Shown piece by piece: positions 8,394 through 18,045 of a stretch of DNA of 64,000 nt (the first letter of the stretch is position 1; every line of letters begins with the position of its first letter). The DNA is taken from positions 372,001 through 436,000 of the forward strand of contig JANCYW010000001.1 in NCBI GenBank assembly GCA_026184775.1, written 5' to 3'. The translations under genes were made by a program, and so were the position numbers. This DNA comes from Cyanidium caldarium. Taxonomy: Eukaryota > Rhodophyta > Bangiophyceae > Cyanidiales > Cyanidiaceae. The notes beneath the pieces are model-generated. The model saw only the letters and a list, made by a program, of their open reading frames with translations. It had not been told where the DNA came from and did not search any database.

Positions 8394-11300
8394 ATGGGTT
8401 CGGGGCGCACGCGCGCACGAACGGGAAAGCGCGTGGCCGACAGTGGCGCGACCGGCGATCGACCAGCAGCGACAGCGGGCGCCCCCGAGAAGCGGCCGGA
8501 GCGGGAGAGTGCGCGGGTGAAGCTGCGGGTGGCCAAGGGTAGCGGCGAGTTGCGGGCACCGGCCGCGGAGGCCAAAGCTGCAGCCGGTTCGCGGGCGAGC
8601 GACCAGCGGCAGCATCAGCAAGGCGCGGCGCCGACAGCGGGCGCTAAGCAGCGGCGCAAGCGGGAGGCGCGTCCGCGTCCGACGGCAGCAGGCACCGATC
8701 GCGAGACCGAGTGTCTAGAGGCGGTCCGCAGTGGGCGGAAACGCAGCAGCGCGGACGCCAACGTAGGGAGCGAGGGCGCGGCCCCGAAGAGAATGCGGCG
8801 GTTTCGGCAGCGCGGCCGCCAGCAGCGGAGCGACGATCCGGACGATCAAGACGATGTTGACTTTGAAAGCGGACTGGCAGGTAGCGATAACTTTTCCATG
8901 GAGGAGGTGCGCCCCGAAGAGGTGTCTCGTCGCCATCGCGCGTACCACTCGGCGTCCTCGTACCCGCCGCGGCGCGGCGACGAGCCGGGCAGCGGTGGCG
9001 TCAGTGTGCGCGTGAGTGACACCAGCGCCTCCACTCGGCGGCGGGGCGCACAGACGGCCGCGTCGTTGCCGACGGAGGGAGAGACGCCGGCGGGTCTACA
9101 AGGACTGCTGCGACGTCTGGGCGCCGGCTTGGACGAGATGTTTCCCTCGTTCGCCAACAGCTCGCAGTCGCGCCTGCGACGGCTGGCAGCGGAGTTGCGG
9201 CGCGTGTCGGCCAGCACCCCGGAGGCTGCCGACGTGACCGTGCTGCTGCAGACGCTCACCGAGCTGTGCGAGATCCTGTCGGTCGGCACCGAGGACTTGG
9301 CGCTGGGATTCTCCTCCGATCAGCTGGTGTCGCCGCTGGTGTGGGTGCTGCAAAATTTCCCGACGGTGCCCGACCTGCTGATCCTGGCGGCGCGGGCGCT
9401 GGCGTACCTCATCGAGGTGAGCCCGAGCACTGGCGCGGCGATCGCGCAGAGTCGCGCGGTGTCGGCGCTGTGTGCCTCGCTGCTGAACATCGAGTACATC
9501 GATCTGGCGGAGCAGAGTTTGCAAGCGCTGGAGCGCCTCAGCCACGAATACCCGCACCAGGTCATCCGCAGCGGCGGCCTGCGCGCCGTATTGCAATATA
9601 TTGACTTTTTCCCGTCGGGTGTGCAGCGCATCGCAGCGTCGGCAGCGGCCAACCTGTGCTGTCGCGCCAACGACAGCACCTTCGGGTCGGTGGTAGAGTC
9701 GCTGGAGTTGCTGAGCCAACTGTTGGAGAATAGCGATACGCGCGTGCGTGAAAGCGGCCTCCTGGCGTACAGCCGTCTGGCGCTGTCGTATCGCAGCAAC
9801 GCGCTGGCGGAACCCAAGCTCCGGCAGGTGGCCACCGCGGGCGACGCCATCGCCCGCATCGCGGCGTTACTATCGACCGGCCCCGCGGCGGTGGACACGC
9901 GCCACAAAGCGATGGCATTGCGTACGTTGGCTTGCTTCGCGGAGGCGTGTCCATCGTTGCGGACGCGCATGCTGCAAAACGCCGACGGGGACGCTGACGG
10001 CATAGACATGCCGCGAGTGCTGCAGCGCCTGTTGAGTCAACGCGGCGAACCGCAGCAGCAGTCGCGGTCGTCGCGCAACCCGGATCGCCTCTCGCCAGCC
10101 GCCAGCGACGAGCGCGCCCGCATCGCTGAGGCGCTGGCGGCGGATGCCCTGGCGCTGGTGGACGCGCTGGCGCCCAACACCGCGCTGGTGATGGGGCTGG
10201 CGGCGACCTTGGACGCGTGTGTCCGCTCACCCTCCAGCAGCTCGTCGACGCAAGAGCGCCGGCGGCATGCCTTGTCGGCTATTGTGAAGACGCTGCGGCA
10301 GCTGCAAGAGCCGCGTGAAGTGAGCACTGCGGCGCGCCTGTTCATGCCGCTAGTGGCGAACGTGCTGAGCGAACCGATCGACGATCGGGAGCTGGCAGTG
10401 GCCGTGGAGATGGCACGCGAGCTGCTCAGCAAGGCGGACGCCGACTCGGAGGTGTATTCGCTGTTGGTGAAGCAGGGCGTGTTGTACGAGTTGCAGCGAT
10501 GCCGTGAGACCCATGCGACGGCGCGGCATCTGCTAGATGAGTTTGGCGAGCGGCTGCAACGGGTGGGCGAGGAGTCGTTGCGGGCGCTACAGCGCATCGG
10601 CCGGCGCTTGGAGTCAGGCGATGCGAGCGTGTTGCCCGAGTTGGCGAGGCGGGTGTCGTCGGTCTCCACGTTCGAGTTGCAGCAGAGCCGCATTGTGGAG
10701 GCGCTGGACGCGTTTCTGTCCGCCGACGCCGGCGCCCTGGGTGATTTGGTGCGGCGCTATGCTCACACGTTGGTGCACTTGTATCAGCCGGCGGCGGCGA
10801 CGGCAGCCGAGCAGCCGTTCGCCGCGCTGGTGAAGCAGACGGTGGCGGCGTTCTCGCACCAGGAACGCTTGGAGACGGTTTTGAACAGGAGCGGCAACGG
10901 CAGCATGTCGTCGGGCATTCGGCTGCTGGCGCAGCCGTTTCGGCTGCGGCTATCATTGGACACCACCACGGCGCGCTCACCGCGTCTGCGCGAGTTTCCG
11001 CCCAGCATCGTGCTCATCGAGCCGCTGGCGACGGCGCAGTCGATTGAGGAGTTTCTGGTGCCGCGCGTAACCACCGGGCACTCGAGCAGTTCGCCGATGG
11101 ATATTGGCCTCGAACAGGAGACGCTGTTCGAGGCGTCGGATGAATACAGCGAAGGAGACGACGACGACGACGACGACGAGGAGGAGGCTTCAAGTATGAA
11201 CAACGACGACGACGACGACGAGGAAGATGAAGAAGAGGATGACGAGGACGCCTCCGATGACGAGGACGCGGAGCACCTCAGCAGTGAGGCCGACGAAGTG

Positions 11301-13733
11301 GAGCAGTTGGGGCCGGAACACGGACTGGAGAATCCGGTGCTGTCCACGTCGCTGCCGGCGGTGGATATTCACGTTGAGACGAGTCCGAGCGGCGGGTCGC
11401 GCGGCGTAGCGGATTCGCATCGGCGCGGCAGCCGGACGCCGCGCGCCAAACCGCATGCCGAGAGTTATGCCGCGCGAGCCGGTCACCGAGGGCCGTCGTC
11501 GGGCGCACATGCATCCCGCCGCGCGCCGAGTCGCGGCGGCGACCGCCGCCCACTATCATCGTCTTCGCCGACAGCTGCCGCTGCTGCTGCCGACCTGCGA
11601 CTGCGGCTGACGCTGCGCGCACACCCGCTGGCGCCCACCGAGACCATCCTGCACGCGGTGGCTGCGCAGGCTGGCGGCGGCTCGACACTGGGACCGCGCC
11701 TCTGGGCGGACATGCATGAGCTGCTCTACAGCGAAGTGCCGAGCGCATCGACAACGGCGGACGCGGCCAGCACAGAGGAACTGCCCAGCGGCGGCCTGTC
11801 GAGCGGCGACGGCCTGCCGGCCGGCAACGCCTTTCAGCAGCTGGGCGTGGTGTACGAGACGCTGGACTTGCCGCAAGTGCATGTGCGCTTCCCGGTGCGG
11901 CTGCAGACGCCGAGCGGCGTTAACGGCGGTCTGGCCGCCTGCCTCTCCCTGCTGAGCAAGCTGTACTGGCTGAATCACCACCACAGTGAAGTGGCGGCAG
12001 CAGCACGTGCTCTGCGTCACCATGCGGACAGTGCAACAGCGACGGTGACAGCGGTAGAAGAGGTGCTGGCGCACCTGCCGCCCGCCGAGGAACCGCTCCT
12101 CCACGACGCCACCGTGTTTGTGAGCGCCAAGCTCGATGCCAAATTGCGACAGCAGCTGGGCGATCCGCTGGCGGTGGCCGCGGCCATGCTGCCGTCGTGG
12201 TGCTTTGGCATTCCGCTGGTTTGTCCGCCGCTGGTGTCGCTGGAGACGCGGCGCCTGCTGGTGCAGGTTTCGGCGTTTGGCATTGCGCGGGCGCTCAGCG
12301 CGCTGCAAGCGCGTGCCGACGCTCTGCAGCTGCAACGCGGGGCCAGCCGGCCGGCCGCCGCTTTGCCCGCCCATGCGGCCGCGTTGGGCGCTGGCGCTCT
12401 AGAGCAAGAGGCGCGCGTCGGACGCATTCAGCGGCAGAAAGTGCGCGTGCAACGTACTCAGGTGCTCGAGTCGGCACAGGCGATTATGGACAAGTTCGCC
12501 GACCAGAAGAGCATGATCGAGGTGGAGTACTTTGATGAGGCGGGCACCGGCCTGGGGCCGACGTTGGAATTTTATGCGCTGGTGTCGCGCGAGCTGCACC
12601 GCGCCGACCTCGGTCTGTGGTGGGAGGACAGCTCCAAGGCCGCCGAGCGGCAGCGGCTGTTGCGTCGGTTGCAGGAAGGAGCGGCGGCGATGTCGGCGAG
12701 TGCATCGTCCAGCTCCCACGAGTGGCTGCACGAGTCGGAGCTGGCACACTACGTTGCGCCCACCGGGTGCGGGCTGTTCCCGGCGCCGATCGGTCCTCAC
12801 GAGAGCGGACCGGTGGTGGAGCGGCGGCTGGCGCTGTTCCGTTTCGTGGGCACGTTTTGCGCCAAGGCGCAATTGGATGGTCGGCTGCTGGACTTGCACT
12901 TTTCTCCGGCGTTTTGGCGGATTGTGGCGGCGTTGCGGGACGCGCTGCGCAGTGCGCCGTCGCGGCGCCGCGTCCGTTACCGCTCGCTGGTGCGTGCCGC
13001 CAAGCAGGCGATGGATTTCACGCCGGCGCGCCTGCTGGAGGTGGACACCGAGTTCGCCCGGTCGTTGCACTCCATTGCGCTGATGGTCGACGCCGCTGAC
13101 GAGGACGTCGAGGCGCTGGGACTGGACTTTACGCTGCCGGGGGCGCCGCAGGTGGAATTGAAGCGGCACGGCCGGCGCCTGCCGGTGACACGCGACAACC
13201 TCGCCGAGTACTGCATGCTGGTGACCGAGCACGTGCTATTCGATGGGGCGGTGCGTGCGGCATACGCGTTTGTGCAGGGTTTCCAGCGCGTCTGCTGCGT
13301 GGATGCGCTGGTGGGCGTGTTCGGGCTGGATGAGGAGGTGAACGTGATCCTCAGCGGCCCGCAGATGGAGACGTGGCACGAGTCGGATCTGTTGGCGGCG
13401 TTCCGATTCGACCACGGATACAGCCGTGACAGTCCGGCGGTGTTGCATTTCGTGCGCGCGCTGTGCAGTCTGGAGGAGGACGATAAGCGGCGCTTTCTGC
13501 TGTTCGCCACCGGCTCGCCGCGCTTACCGGTGGGCGGCTTCCACGCCCTGCTGCCCAAGATGACCATCGTGCGCCGCTCGCCCGAGTCCGGCCTGGCGGC
13601 GGACGACTGCCTGCCGACGGTCATGACCTGCACCAACTACCTCAAGCTGCCGGAGTACTCCAGCTATGAAGTGCTGTGGGAGCGCTTATTGTACACCATC
13701 CGCGAGGGACAGAACTCGTTCGATCTGTCCTAG
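8394..13733 (+). CDS. UPL3: HECT E3 ubiquitin ligase, TRIP12/UFD4/UPL3 type
   Basis: A very large protein (about 1779 residues) in one uninterrupted frame. Order: basic, disordered N-terminus; an armadillo-like helical region (roughly residues 220-600) beginning LQGLLRRLGAGLDEMF, the block shared by TRIP12, Ufd4 and plant UPL3/UPL4; a long linker with an Asp/Glu run near 920-965; and a C-terminal HECT domain. The HECT core has FADQKSMIEVEYFDEAGTGL and GPTLEF. The catalytic Cys is Cys1746 in VMTCTNYLKLP, followed by the family ending REGQNSFDLS. These ligases act on N-degron and ubiquitin-fusion substrates in nucleus and cytosol. The length is close to UPL3 and TRIP12. The ATG at 8394 is the first in frame. 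Confidence 0.93.
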   Translation: MGSGRTRARTGKRVADSGATGDRPAATAGAPEKRPERESARVKLRVAKGSGELRAPAAEAKAAAGSRASDQRQHQQGAAPTAGAKQRRKREARPRPTAAGTDRETECLEAVRSGRKRSSADANVGSEGAAPKRMRRFRQRGRQQRSDDPDDQDDVDFESGLAGSDNFSMEEVRPEEVSRRHRAYHSASSYPPRRGDEPGSGGVSVRVSDTSASTRRRGAQTAASLPTEGETPAGLQGLLRRLGAGLDEMFPSFANSSQSRLRRLAAELRRVSASTPEAADVTVLLQTLTELCEILSVGTEDLALGFSSDQLVSPLVWVLQNFPTVPDLLILAARALAYLIEVSPSTGAAIAQSRAVSALCASLLNIEYIDLAEQSLQALERLSHEYPHQVIRSGGLRAVLQYIDFFPSGVQRIAASAAANLCCRANDSTFGSVVESLELLSQLLENSDTRVRESGLLAYSRLALSYRSNALAEPKLRQVATAGDAIARIAALLSTGPAAVDTRHKAMALRTLACFAEACPSLRTRMLQNADGDADGIDMPRVLQRLLSQRGEPQQQSRSSRNPDRLSPAASDERARIAEALAADALALVDALAPNTALVMGLAATLDACVRSPSSSSSTQERRRHALSAIVKTLRQLQEPREVSTAARLFMPLVANVLSEPIDDRELAVAVEMARELLSKADADSEVYSLLVKQGVLYELQRCRETHATARHLLDEFGERLQRVGEESLRALQRIGRRLESGDASVLPELARRVSSVSTFELQQSRIVEALDAFLSADAGALGDLVRRYAHTLVHLYQPAAATAAEQPFAALVKQTVAAFSHQERLETVLNRSGNGSMSSGIRLLAQPFRLRLSLDTTTARSPRLREFPPSIVLIEPLATAQSIEEFLVPRVTTGHSSSSPMDIGLEQETLFEASDEYSEGDDDDDDDEEEASSMNNDDDDDEEDEEEDDEDASDDEDAEHLSSEADEVEQLGPEHGLENPVLSTSLPAVDIHVETSPSGGSRGVADSHRRGSRTPRAKPHAESYAARAGHRGPSSGAHASRRAPSRGGDRRPLSSSSPTAAAAAADLRLRLTLRAHPLAPTETILHAVAAQAGGGSTLGPRLWADMHELLYSEVPSASTTADAASTEELPSGGLSSGDGLPAGNAFQQLGVVYETLDLPQVHVRFPVRLQTPSGVNGGLAACLSLLSKLYWLNHHHSEVAAAARALRHHADSATATVTAVEEVLAHLPPAEEPLLHDATVFVSAKLDAKLRQQLGDPLAVAAAMLPSWCFGIPLVCPPLVSLETRRLLVQVSAFGIARALSALQARADALQLQRGASRPAAALPAHAAALGAGALEQEARVGRIQRQKVRVQRTQVLESAQAIMDKFADQKSMIEVEYFDEAGTGLGPTLEFYALVSRELHRADLGLWWEDSSKAAERQRLLRRLQEGAAAMSASASSSSHEWLHESELAHYVAPTGCGLFPAPIGPHESGPVVERRLALFRFVGTFCAKAQLDGRLLDLHFSPAFWRIVAALRDALRSAPSRRRVRYRSLVRAAKQAMDFTPARLLEVDTEFARSLHSIALMVDAADEDVEALGLDFTLPGAPQVELKRHGRRLPVTRDNLAEYCMLVTEHVLFDGAVRAAYAFVQGFQRVCCVDALVGVFGLDEEVNVILSGPQMETWHESDLLAAFRFDHGYSRDSPAVLHFVRALCSLEEDDKRRFLLFATGSPRLPVGGFHALLPKMTIVRRSPESGLAADDCLPTVMTCTNYLKLPEYSSYEVLWERLLYTIREGQNSFDLS

Positions 13734-14090
13734 CGACGGCGATGACGGGGACGACCGCAACGGAATGTAGACTCAGGACGGTGGTGGCGGTGGTGGCGTG
13801 TGCCAAGAATGGATCGTAAACGGCCCGTGCCACGATGAATACGTAGAGAGGAGGCACATGCTCGTGCGTGTTGCCTTTTTGCGAATGTCCCTCCTCCCTG
13901 CTTCCATTTCCTTCCCCACACTTCCATTCGCTTCTTTCGGTCACCCGCGATCATCGCGTCGAATGCGAGCCGCTCGGCGTCGGCGGCGCGCGCGTCCCCG
14001 GCACTCGCGCTCGGCATCCGCCCGCGACGTGCCTTCGTTTCGCGTTGTCGCCGACGGGTCTCATCACCGCCGCGCTCTATCCAACGTATC
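13734..14090. other. intergenic region
   Basis: About 360 bases between two plus-strand genes; presumably the terminator of the HECT ligase and the promoter of the GTPase. I see no gene here. Confidence 0.4.
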
Positions 14091-15776
14091 ATGAACCCGG
14101 ACACGGCGCCCAAGGTATTGCAAGTGGTGGATGAGGGCGGAGATATGATCGATCGGTCTCCGTGGTTTGACAACGAACCCGAACTGGGTGCGGAGTGCTA
14201 CGCGGCGGTGGCCTGCCTCGGCGGGGCCGCGTCCGGCAAGTCCACCCTCCTCAACCGCTTGTTCGGCACAGCGTTTGCGGTGGCGCCGGCGGGCCGGGCG
14301 GCGCGCTTGGGTCGCACCGCCACCCGGGGCATTTGGGTGTCGCAAGCGGCCGGCAGGGAGACGTTGCTGGTGATGGACGTGGAGGGCGGTGATGGGCGCG
14401 ACGGCGGTGGCCGGTTGGCGCAACTGGCGGCGCGCTTCGTGGCGTCGGTGGCGGACGTGATCATCCTCAACGTCTGGTATCACGATCTGGGACGGTATGA
14501 CACGGTGCCGATGGCGCAGTTGCGAGCGGTGCTGGCCGAGTCGGCGCGCGGTGAAGGGCCGCTGCTGCGCACTGGCGTCGTGGTGGCGGTGCACGACACC
14601 GATCCGGACGCGATGGACAGCGCCGACACGGTGCGCGCGCAAATTCTGGAGGACGCCGAAGAGATGTGGGCGGCGCTAGGCAACAAGTCGGCCGAGGCGG
14701 CATCGTTGCGGGTGAGCGATGTGTTCGATTTCAAGGCGGTGATGTTGCCGCACATCCGACACGCCGCCGACGAGTTTGATGCGGCGGTGCGCAGTTGCTC
14801 GCGGCGCTTGCTGGAGGGCGACGAGTGGATGGCGCCCGAGTTTAGCAAGGGCCTGCCGGCCGACGGTTTTGCGGCGTTCAGCAAGCGCTTGTGGGATGGC
14901 ATCAAATCCAGCGCCACCCGGTTCAGTGGCGGCGGCGGCGGCGCCGATGCCCTGTCGTTGAGCGCGCCCGGCGCCAGCGCCCTGGACGAGGAGGTGCTGG
15001 CCGCCTTCAAGTGCGACGAGGTGTTCTCGGAGCTGCTGCGTAACAGCGCCGAGGAGATGGCTGACATGGCCAGCCAGATCGAGGAGGGTGAGCGGGTGAG
15101 CGGTTTCGGGCGGCGCGCCGAGGAACTGATGAGCAAGTATCTCAACGCTTACGACGACGCCACCCCGTCGTTTGCCCAGTACGCCACGCAGCAGCGAAAG
15201 CGCACCGAGCTGGAGAGCGTGTTGGACACGTCGCTGCAATCGCTCTTCCTGAAACAGCTGCAGCTCATCCGGGAGAACGCCCTGCAGCACTTCAAGACCG
15301 CCTCCTCCTCCGAGGAGGTGCCCGGCGACTTTGCCTTTTACACCGCCGACGCGCTGTTCCAGCGCGAGGCCGACGACAGCGTGCGCCCCGGCTCGGACTG
15401 GTCGTACACCAACGAACGCAGCGACCTGCAGCAGACCATGGCCGAGATATCCGCCCGCCGCAAACAGCTCATCCATGCGCAGATACAGGCCGCCGAACAG
15501 CAGCGCCAAGCCATGCAGTACATGCAACTGCAGCAGGCACAGCTGCAAGCGGTGCAACAACAGCAATACGGCGGCGCTCTAGGCAACTGGAATATCGGCG
15601 CCGCCTACCGCCCGCCCGACACCAACGTCAACATGTCGCTCATGTATCAGCAGGGCCGCACCCAGCTCCAAGTCAGTATGGTGCCCGACGAACAGGCCGG
15701 CCTCCTGGGCCCGAACGGGTTCACCAGCGGCGTCGGACCGGGCAATCTAGGCTTATCGTTCAACGTCAACCTATGA
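14091..15776 (+). CDS. RHD3/Sey1-like large GTPase lacking membrane anchors
   Basis: A 561-residue protein whose N-terminal GTPase domain resembles the RHD3/Sey1/atlastin group of dynamin-related GTPases. The P-loop is GGAASGKST at about 44-52, the switch Thr lies in TATRGIW, the G3 motif is VMDVEGGDGRD, then NVWYHDLGRYD (family NMWCHDIGR) and a G4-like VHDTD. A helical middle domain follows, then a Gln-rich stretch and a Gly/Asn/Pro-rich tail ending GLSFNVNL. Known RHD3/Sey1 proteins are about 750-850 residues and end with a two-pass membrane hairpin and an amphipathic helix that fuse ER tubules. Neither is visible here, so it is a soluble relative or a distinct subfamily. A GBP-like affiliation is the main alternative. 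The role is unknown. Confidence 0.75.
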   Translation: MNPDTAPKVLQVVDEGGDMIDRSPWFDNEPELGAECYAAVACLGGAASGKSTLLNRLFGTAFAVAPAGRAARLGRTATRGIWVSQAAGRETLLVMDVEGGDGRDGGGRLAQLAARFVASVADVIILNVWYHDLGRYDTVPMAQLRAVLAESARGEGPLLRTGVVVAVHDTDPDAMDSADTVRAQILEDAEEMWAALGNKSAEAASLRVSDVFDFKAVMLPHIRHAADEFDAAVRSCSRRLLEGDEWMAPEFSKGLPADGFAAFSKRLWDGIKSSATRFSGGGGGADALSLSAPGASALDEEVLAAFKCDEVFSELLRNSAEEMADMASQIEEGERVSGFGRRAEELMSKYLNAYDDATPSFAQYATQQRKRTELESVLDTSLQSLFLKQLQLIRENALQHFKTASSSEEVPGDFAFYTADALFQREADDSVRPGSDWSYTNERSDLQQTMAEISARRKQLIHAQIQAAEQQRQAMQYMQLQQAQLQAVQQQQYGGALGNWNIGAAYRPPDTNVNMSLMYQQGRTQLQVSMVPDEQAGLLGPNGFTSGVGPGNLGLSFNVNL

Positions 15777-16158
15777 GGTAAAGGAGGATGCCGAACGGGA
15801 TACGGAGAAGTGGAGCGGGGAGTACGCGGAGGGTGTGCGATGGTATGCGCTCTGCATGGAGTCGACGAATGCGCCTCCTTCAGCGCATTCGTGCCCTCCG
15901 CGGTCTCGGGCGATCGATGCGGTGGGTGGTCGGGTCGGACGAGCGCCCGCTGCACGGGAGACAATGCACAGTGCGTTCGCGTCGAGCGCCGGCAGGTATG
16001 GAGTCACCAGGACACAAGCACAACCATCACGGAACGCTCGTTGTGATCTTCACTCGAGTTGGCAGGTGGGGAGACGGTGGAAGCGGGCGGCATGGCCGCC
16101 CGCTGGACACTGCTCCCCATTGGGACGGGTTGGCAGGCGCCCTCTCCCCAGATGGCAG
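15777..16158. other. intergenic region upstream of the MutL gene
   Basis: About 380 bases; the MutL frame is open through it but has no ATG until 16159, where the conserved protein begins. Probably promoter and leader. Confidence 0.45.
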
Positions 16159-18045
16159 ATGCGGGTGTCGCGGTTGCCGCTGGAGGTCATTCAACGGATA
16201 GCCAGTGGAGAGGTGGTTGACTCGCATCGGGCGGTCGTGCGCGAGTTGGTGGAGAACGCGTTGGACGCGGGCGCGCGACAGATTCAGGTGCACGTGCGCG
16301 ATGGCGGGCGGGAGCTGTTGGTGGTGGACGACGGCGGCGGGATGGACGCGGCCGACTTGGAAGCCAGCATATTGTTGAATACTACCAGCAAGCTGTGCAC
16401 GCTGGAGCAGTTGGTGGCGGGTCAGGTGGGTACGTTGGGATTTCGGGGCCAGGCGCTGTGGGCCATCGCGCATCGCGCCGCCGCCGTGCACATTCGCTCG
16501 ATGGTATCGGGAGCGCCGCACGGACATGAGCTGCGCACCGGGCTGCGAGACACATCCGACGGTCGCAACGGTATGGAGGTGAGCGTGCATGTGGTGGCCG
16601 CAGTGCCGGGCACGATGGTGCGGGTGTGCGGCTTGTTCGAGCGCGAGCCGCTGCCGCTGCATGCAAACCGGTCGGCGCGCCTGGATGCCGACGAGCGCCG
16701 CCAACTGGTGCAGTTTATCGAGCACACTGCCCTGGCGCATCCGCAGACCAGTTGGCGCGTGCACTGGGATGGATGTGAAAAGGTGCGCTTGTTCGCCACT
16801 CTTTCAGACTCGATGGAGCCGGCCACATCCCGCTCATCATCCGCCTCCCGCGATGTGTTTGTGCAAGTGTTCGGCATCGCACCCGCCCACCTGGTGTCGG
16901 CCTCTGGTCCGGTCACCGACGGAATGGTGGAGTGTGTGGTAGCGCTGCCCGAACACGGTCACCATCGCGCTCGCCCCGACCACATCGTCATCGCCATCAA
17001 CGGCCGCGTCGTGCAGACCGCCGCCCTAACGCAAGCGGTGATGCAGGCGCTGCGGCGCTGCGTGCCACCGGGCCGTTATCCGATGTGCTGGGTGCAGGTG
17101 CGCTGCAGCGGCGCGTTTGTCGACTGGAACGTGCACCCGATGAAGACGCAAGTGCGGTTGCATGACGAACGGCGCTGGGCGGAGGCGGTGCAGGGCACGT
17201 TGCAGCAGGCGATGGCGCTGCGAGTGGGGCAGCCGATTGCCGGGTGGGAGACATCGATGGCGGAACCGATGTGGCGACAGCTCTGGGAGCATAGGCGAGT
17301 CGATGCGCCGTGGGATACGCCTACGACGGAAAACGAGGCGGACGAAATGTTCTCTGCGCCGCTGTGGCGGTTACGAGTGGTGGCGCAACTGCAGCGCACC
17401 TACATCGTGGCGGAGGAGGATGTGGACGCGGACGACACCGGAGGCGGCGTGTGGTTGATCGAGCAGCATGTTGCGCACGAACGAGCATTATACGACGAGT
17501 TGCAGCGGGAGCGCGAACAGATCGTGCAGCACACCCGGGCCTTGCCGCAACCGCTCCGACTGCACGGTCCGTTCACCGCGGCAGAGCGTCGGGCGCTGCG
17601 CGACGCCCTCGGCCTGCACATTGCCGAATGCGGTCCGCTGGAGTGGCGGTTGGAACGGGTACCAGAACGCGTGTGGCAATGGGTGGAAGCGGAGCCGTCG
17701 GCGTCCCGGTCGCAACTGACACAACTGGTGCGCTATTTGCAGTTGGCGGATGGCATGGAGCAATGTCTGGCCACCGTGGCCTGCCGGTTGGCGGTGCGGA
17801 ACGGCACCGCTCTCAGCGTCGACCGAATGCAGCGTCTGGTGGATGCGTGGGTGCGCAGTCGTATGCCGCGTACCTGTCCGCACGGCCGACCGATCTTTTG
17901 GCGTATCAGCGCCGCGGAGCTGGCGCGACGGTTTCGTCGGCGATACCGCCCGCTGGGCAACGGGGAGGCGGCGGCGGGCGGAGGGAGCGGAGACGGCAAC
18001 GCGGAGGCGGGGCGCCGGACGGTCTCACCGGTAGAACCATGCTGA
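16159..18045 (+). CDS. MutL-family mismatch repair protein, PMS1/PMS2 or MLH3 type
   Basis: A 628-residue MutL homologue. The start is fixed by the family's N-terminus (LPLEVIQRIASGEVV). The GHKL ATPase has Glu29 and Asn33 in ELVENALDAGA, numbered as in E. coli MutL, then VDDGGGMD, NTTSKL and GFRGQAL, where nearly all relatives have GFRGEAL. The C-terminal dimerisation/endonuclease part carries IEQHVAHERALYDE, VACRLAVRNG and CPHGRPIF. These correspond to the metal-binding DQHAX2EX4E, ACR and CPHGRP motifs of PMS2 and MLH3, which MLH1 lacks. The first motif is a variant (Glu for Asp, Asp for the last Glu). The tail is basic and Gly-rich, and its last 140 bases overlap the convergent glycosyltransferase gene. 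PMS1/PMS2 is more likely than MLH3, but I cannot decide. Confidence 0.88.
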   Translation: MRVSRLPLEVIQRIASGEVVDSHRAVVRELVENALDAGARQIQVHVRDGGRELLVVDDGGGMDAADLEASILLNTTSKLCTLEQLVAGQVGTLGFRGQALWAIAHRAAAVHIRSMVSGAPHGHELRTGLRDTSDGRNGMEVSVHVVAAVPGTMVRVCGLFEREPLPLHANRSARLDADERRQLVQFIEHTALAHPQTSWRVHWDGCEKVRLFATLSDSMEPATSRSSSASRDVFVQVFGIAPAHLVSASGPVTDGMVECVVALPEHGHHRARPDHIVIAINGRVVQTAALTQAVMQALRRCVPPGRYPMCWVQVRCSGAFVDWNVHPMKTQVRLHDERRWAEAVQGTLQQAMALRVGQPIAGWETSMAEPMWRQLWEHRRVDAPWDTPTTENEADEMFSAPLWRLRVVAQLQRTYIVAEEDVDADDTGGGVWLIEQHVAHERALYDELQREREQIVQHTRALPQPLRLHGPFTAAERRALRDALGLHIAECGPLEWRLERVPERVWQWVEAEPSASRSQLTQLVRYLQLADGMEQCLATVACRLAVRNGTALSVDRMQRLVDAWVRSRMPRTCPHGRPIFWRISAAELARRFRRRYRPLGNGEAAAGGGSGDGNAEAGRRTVSPVEPC

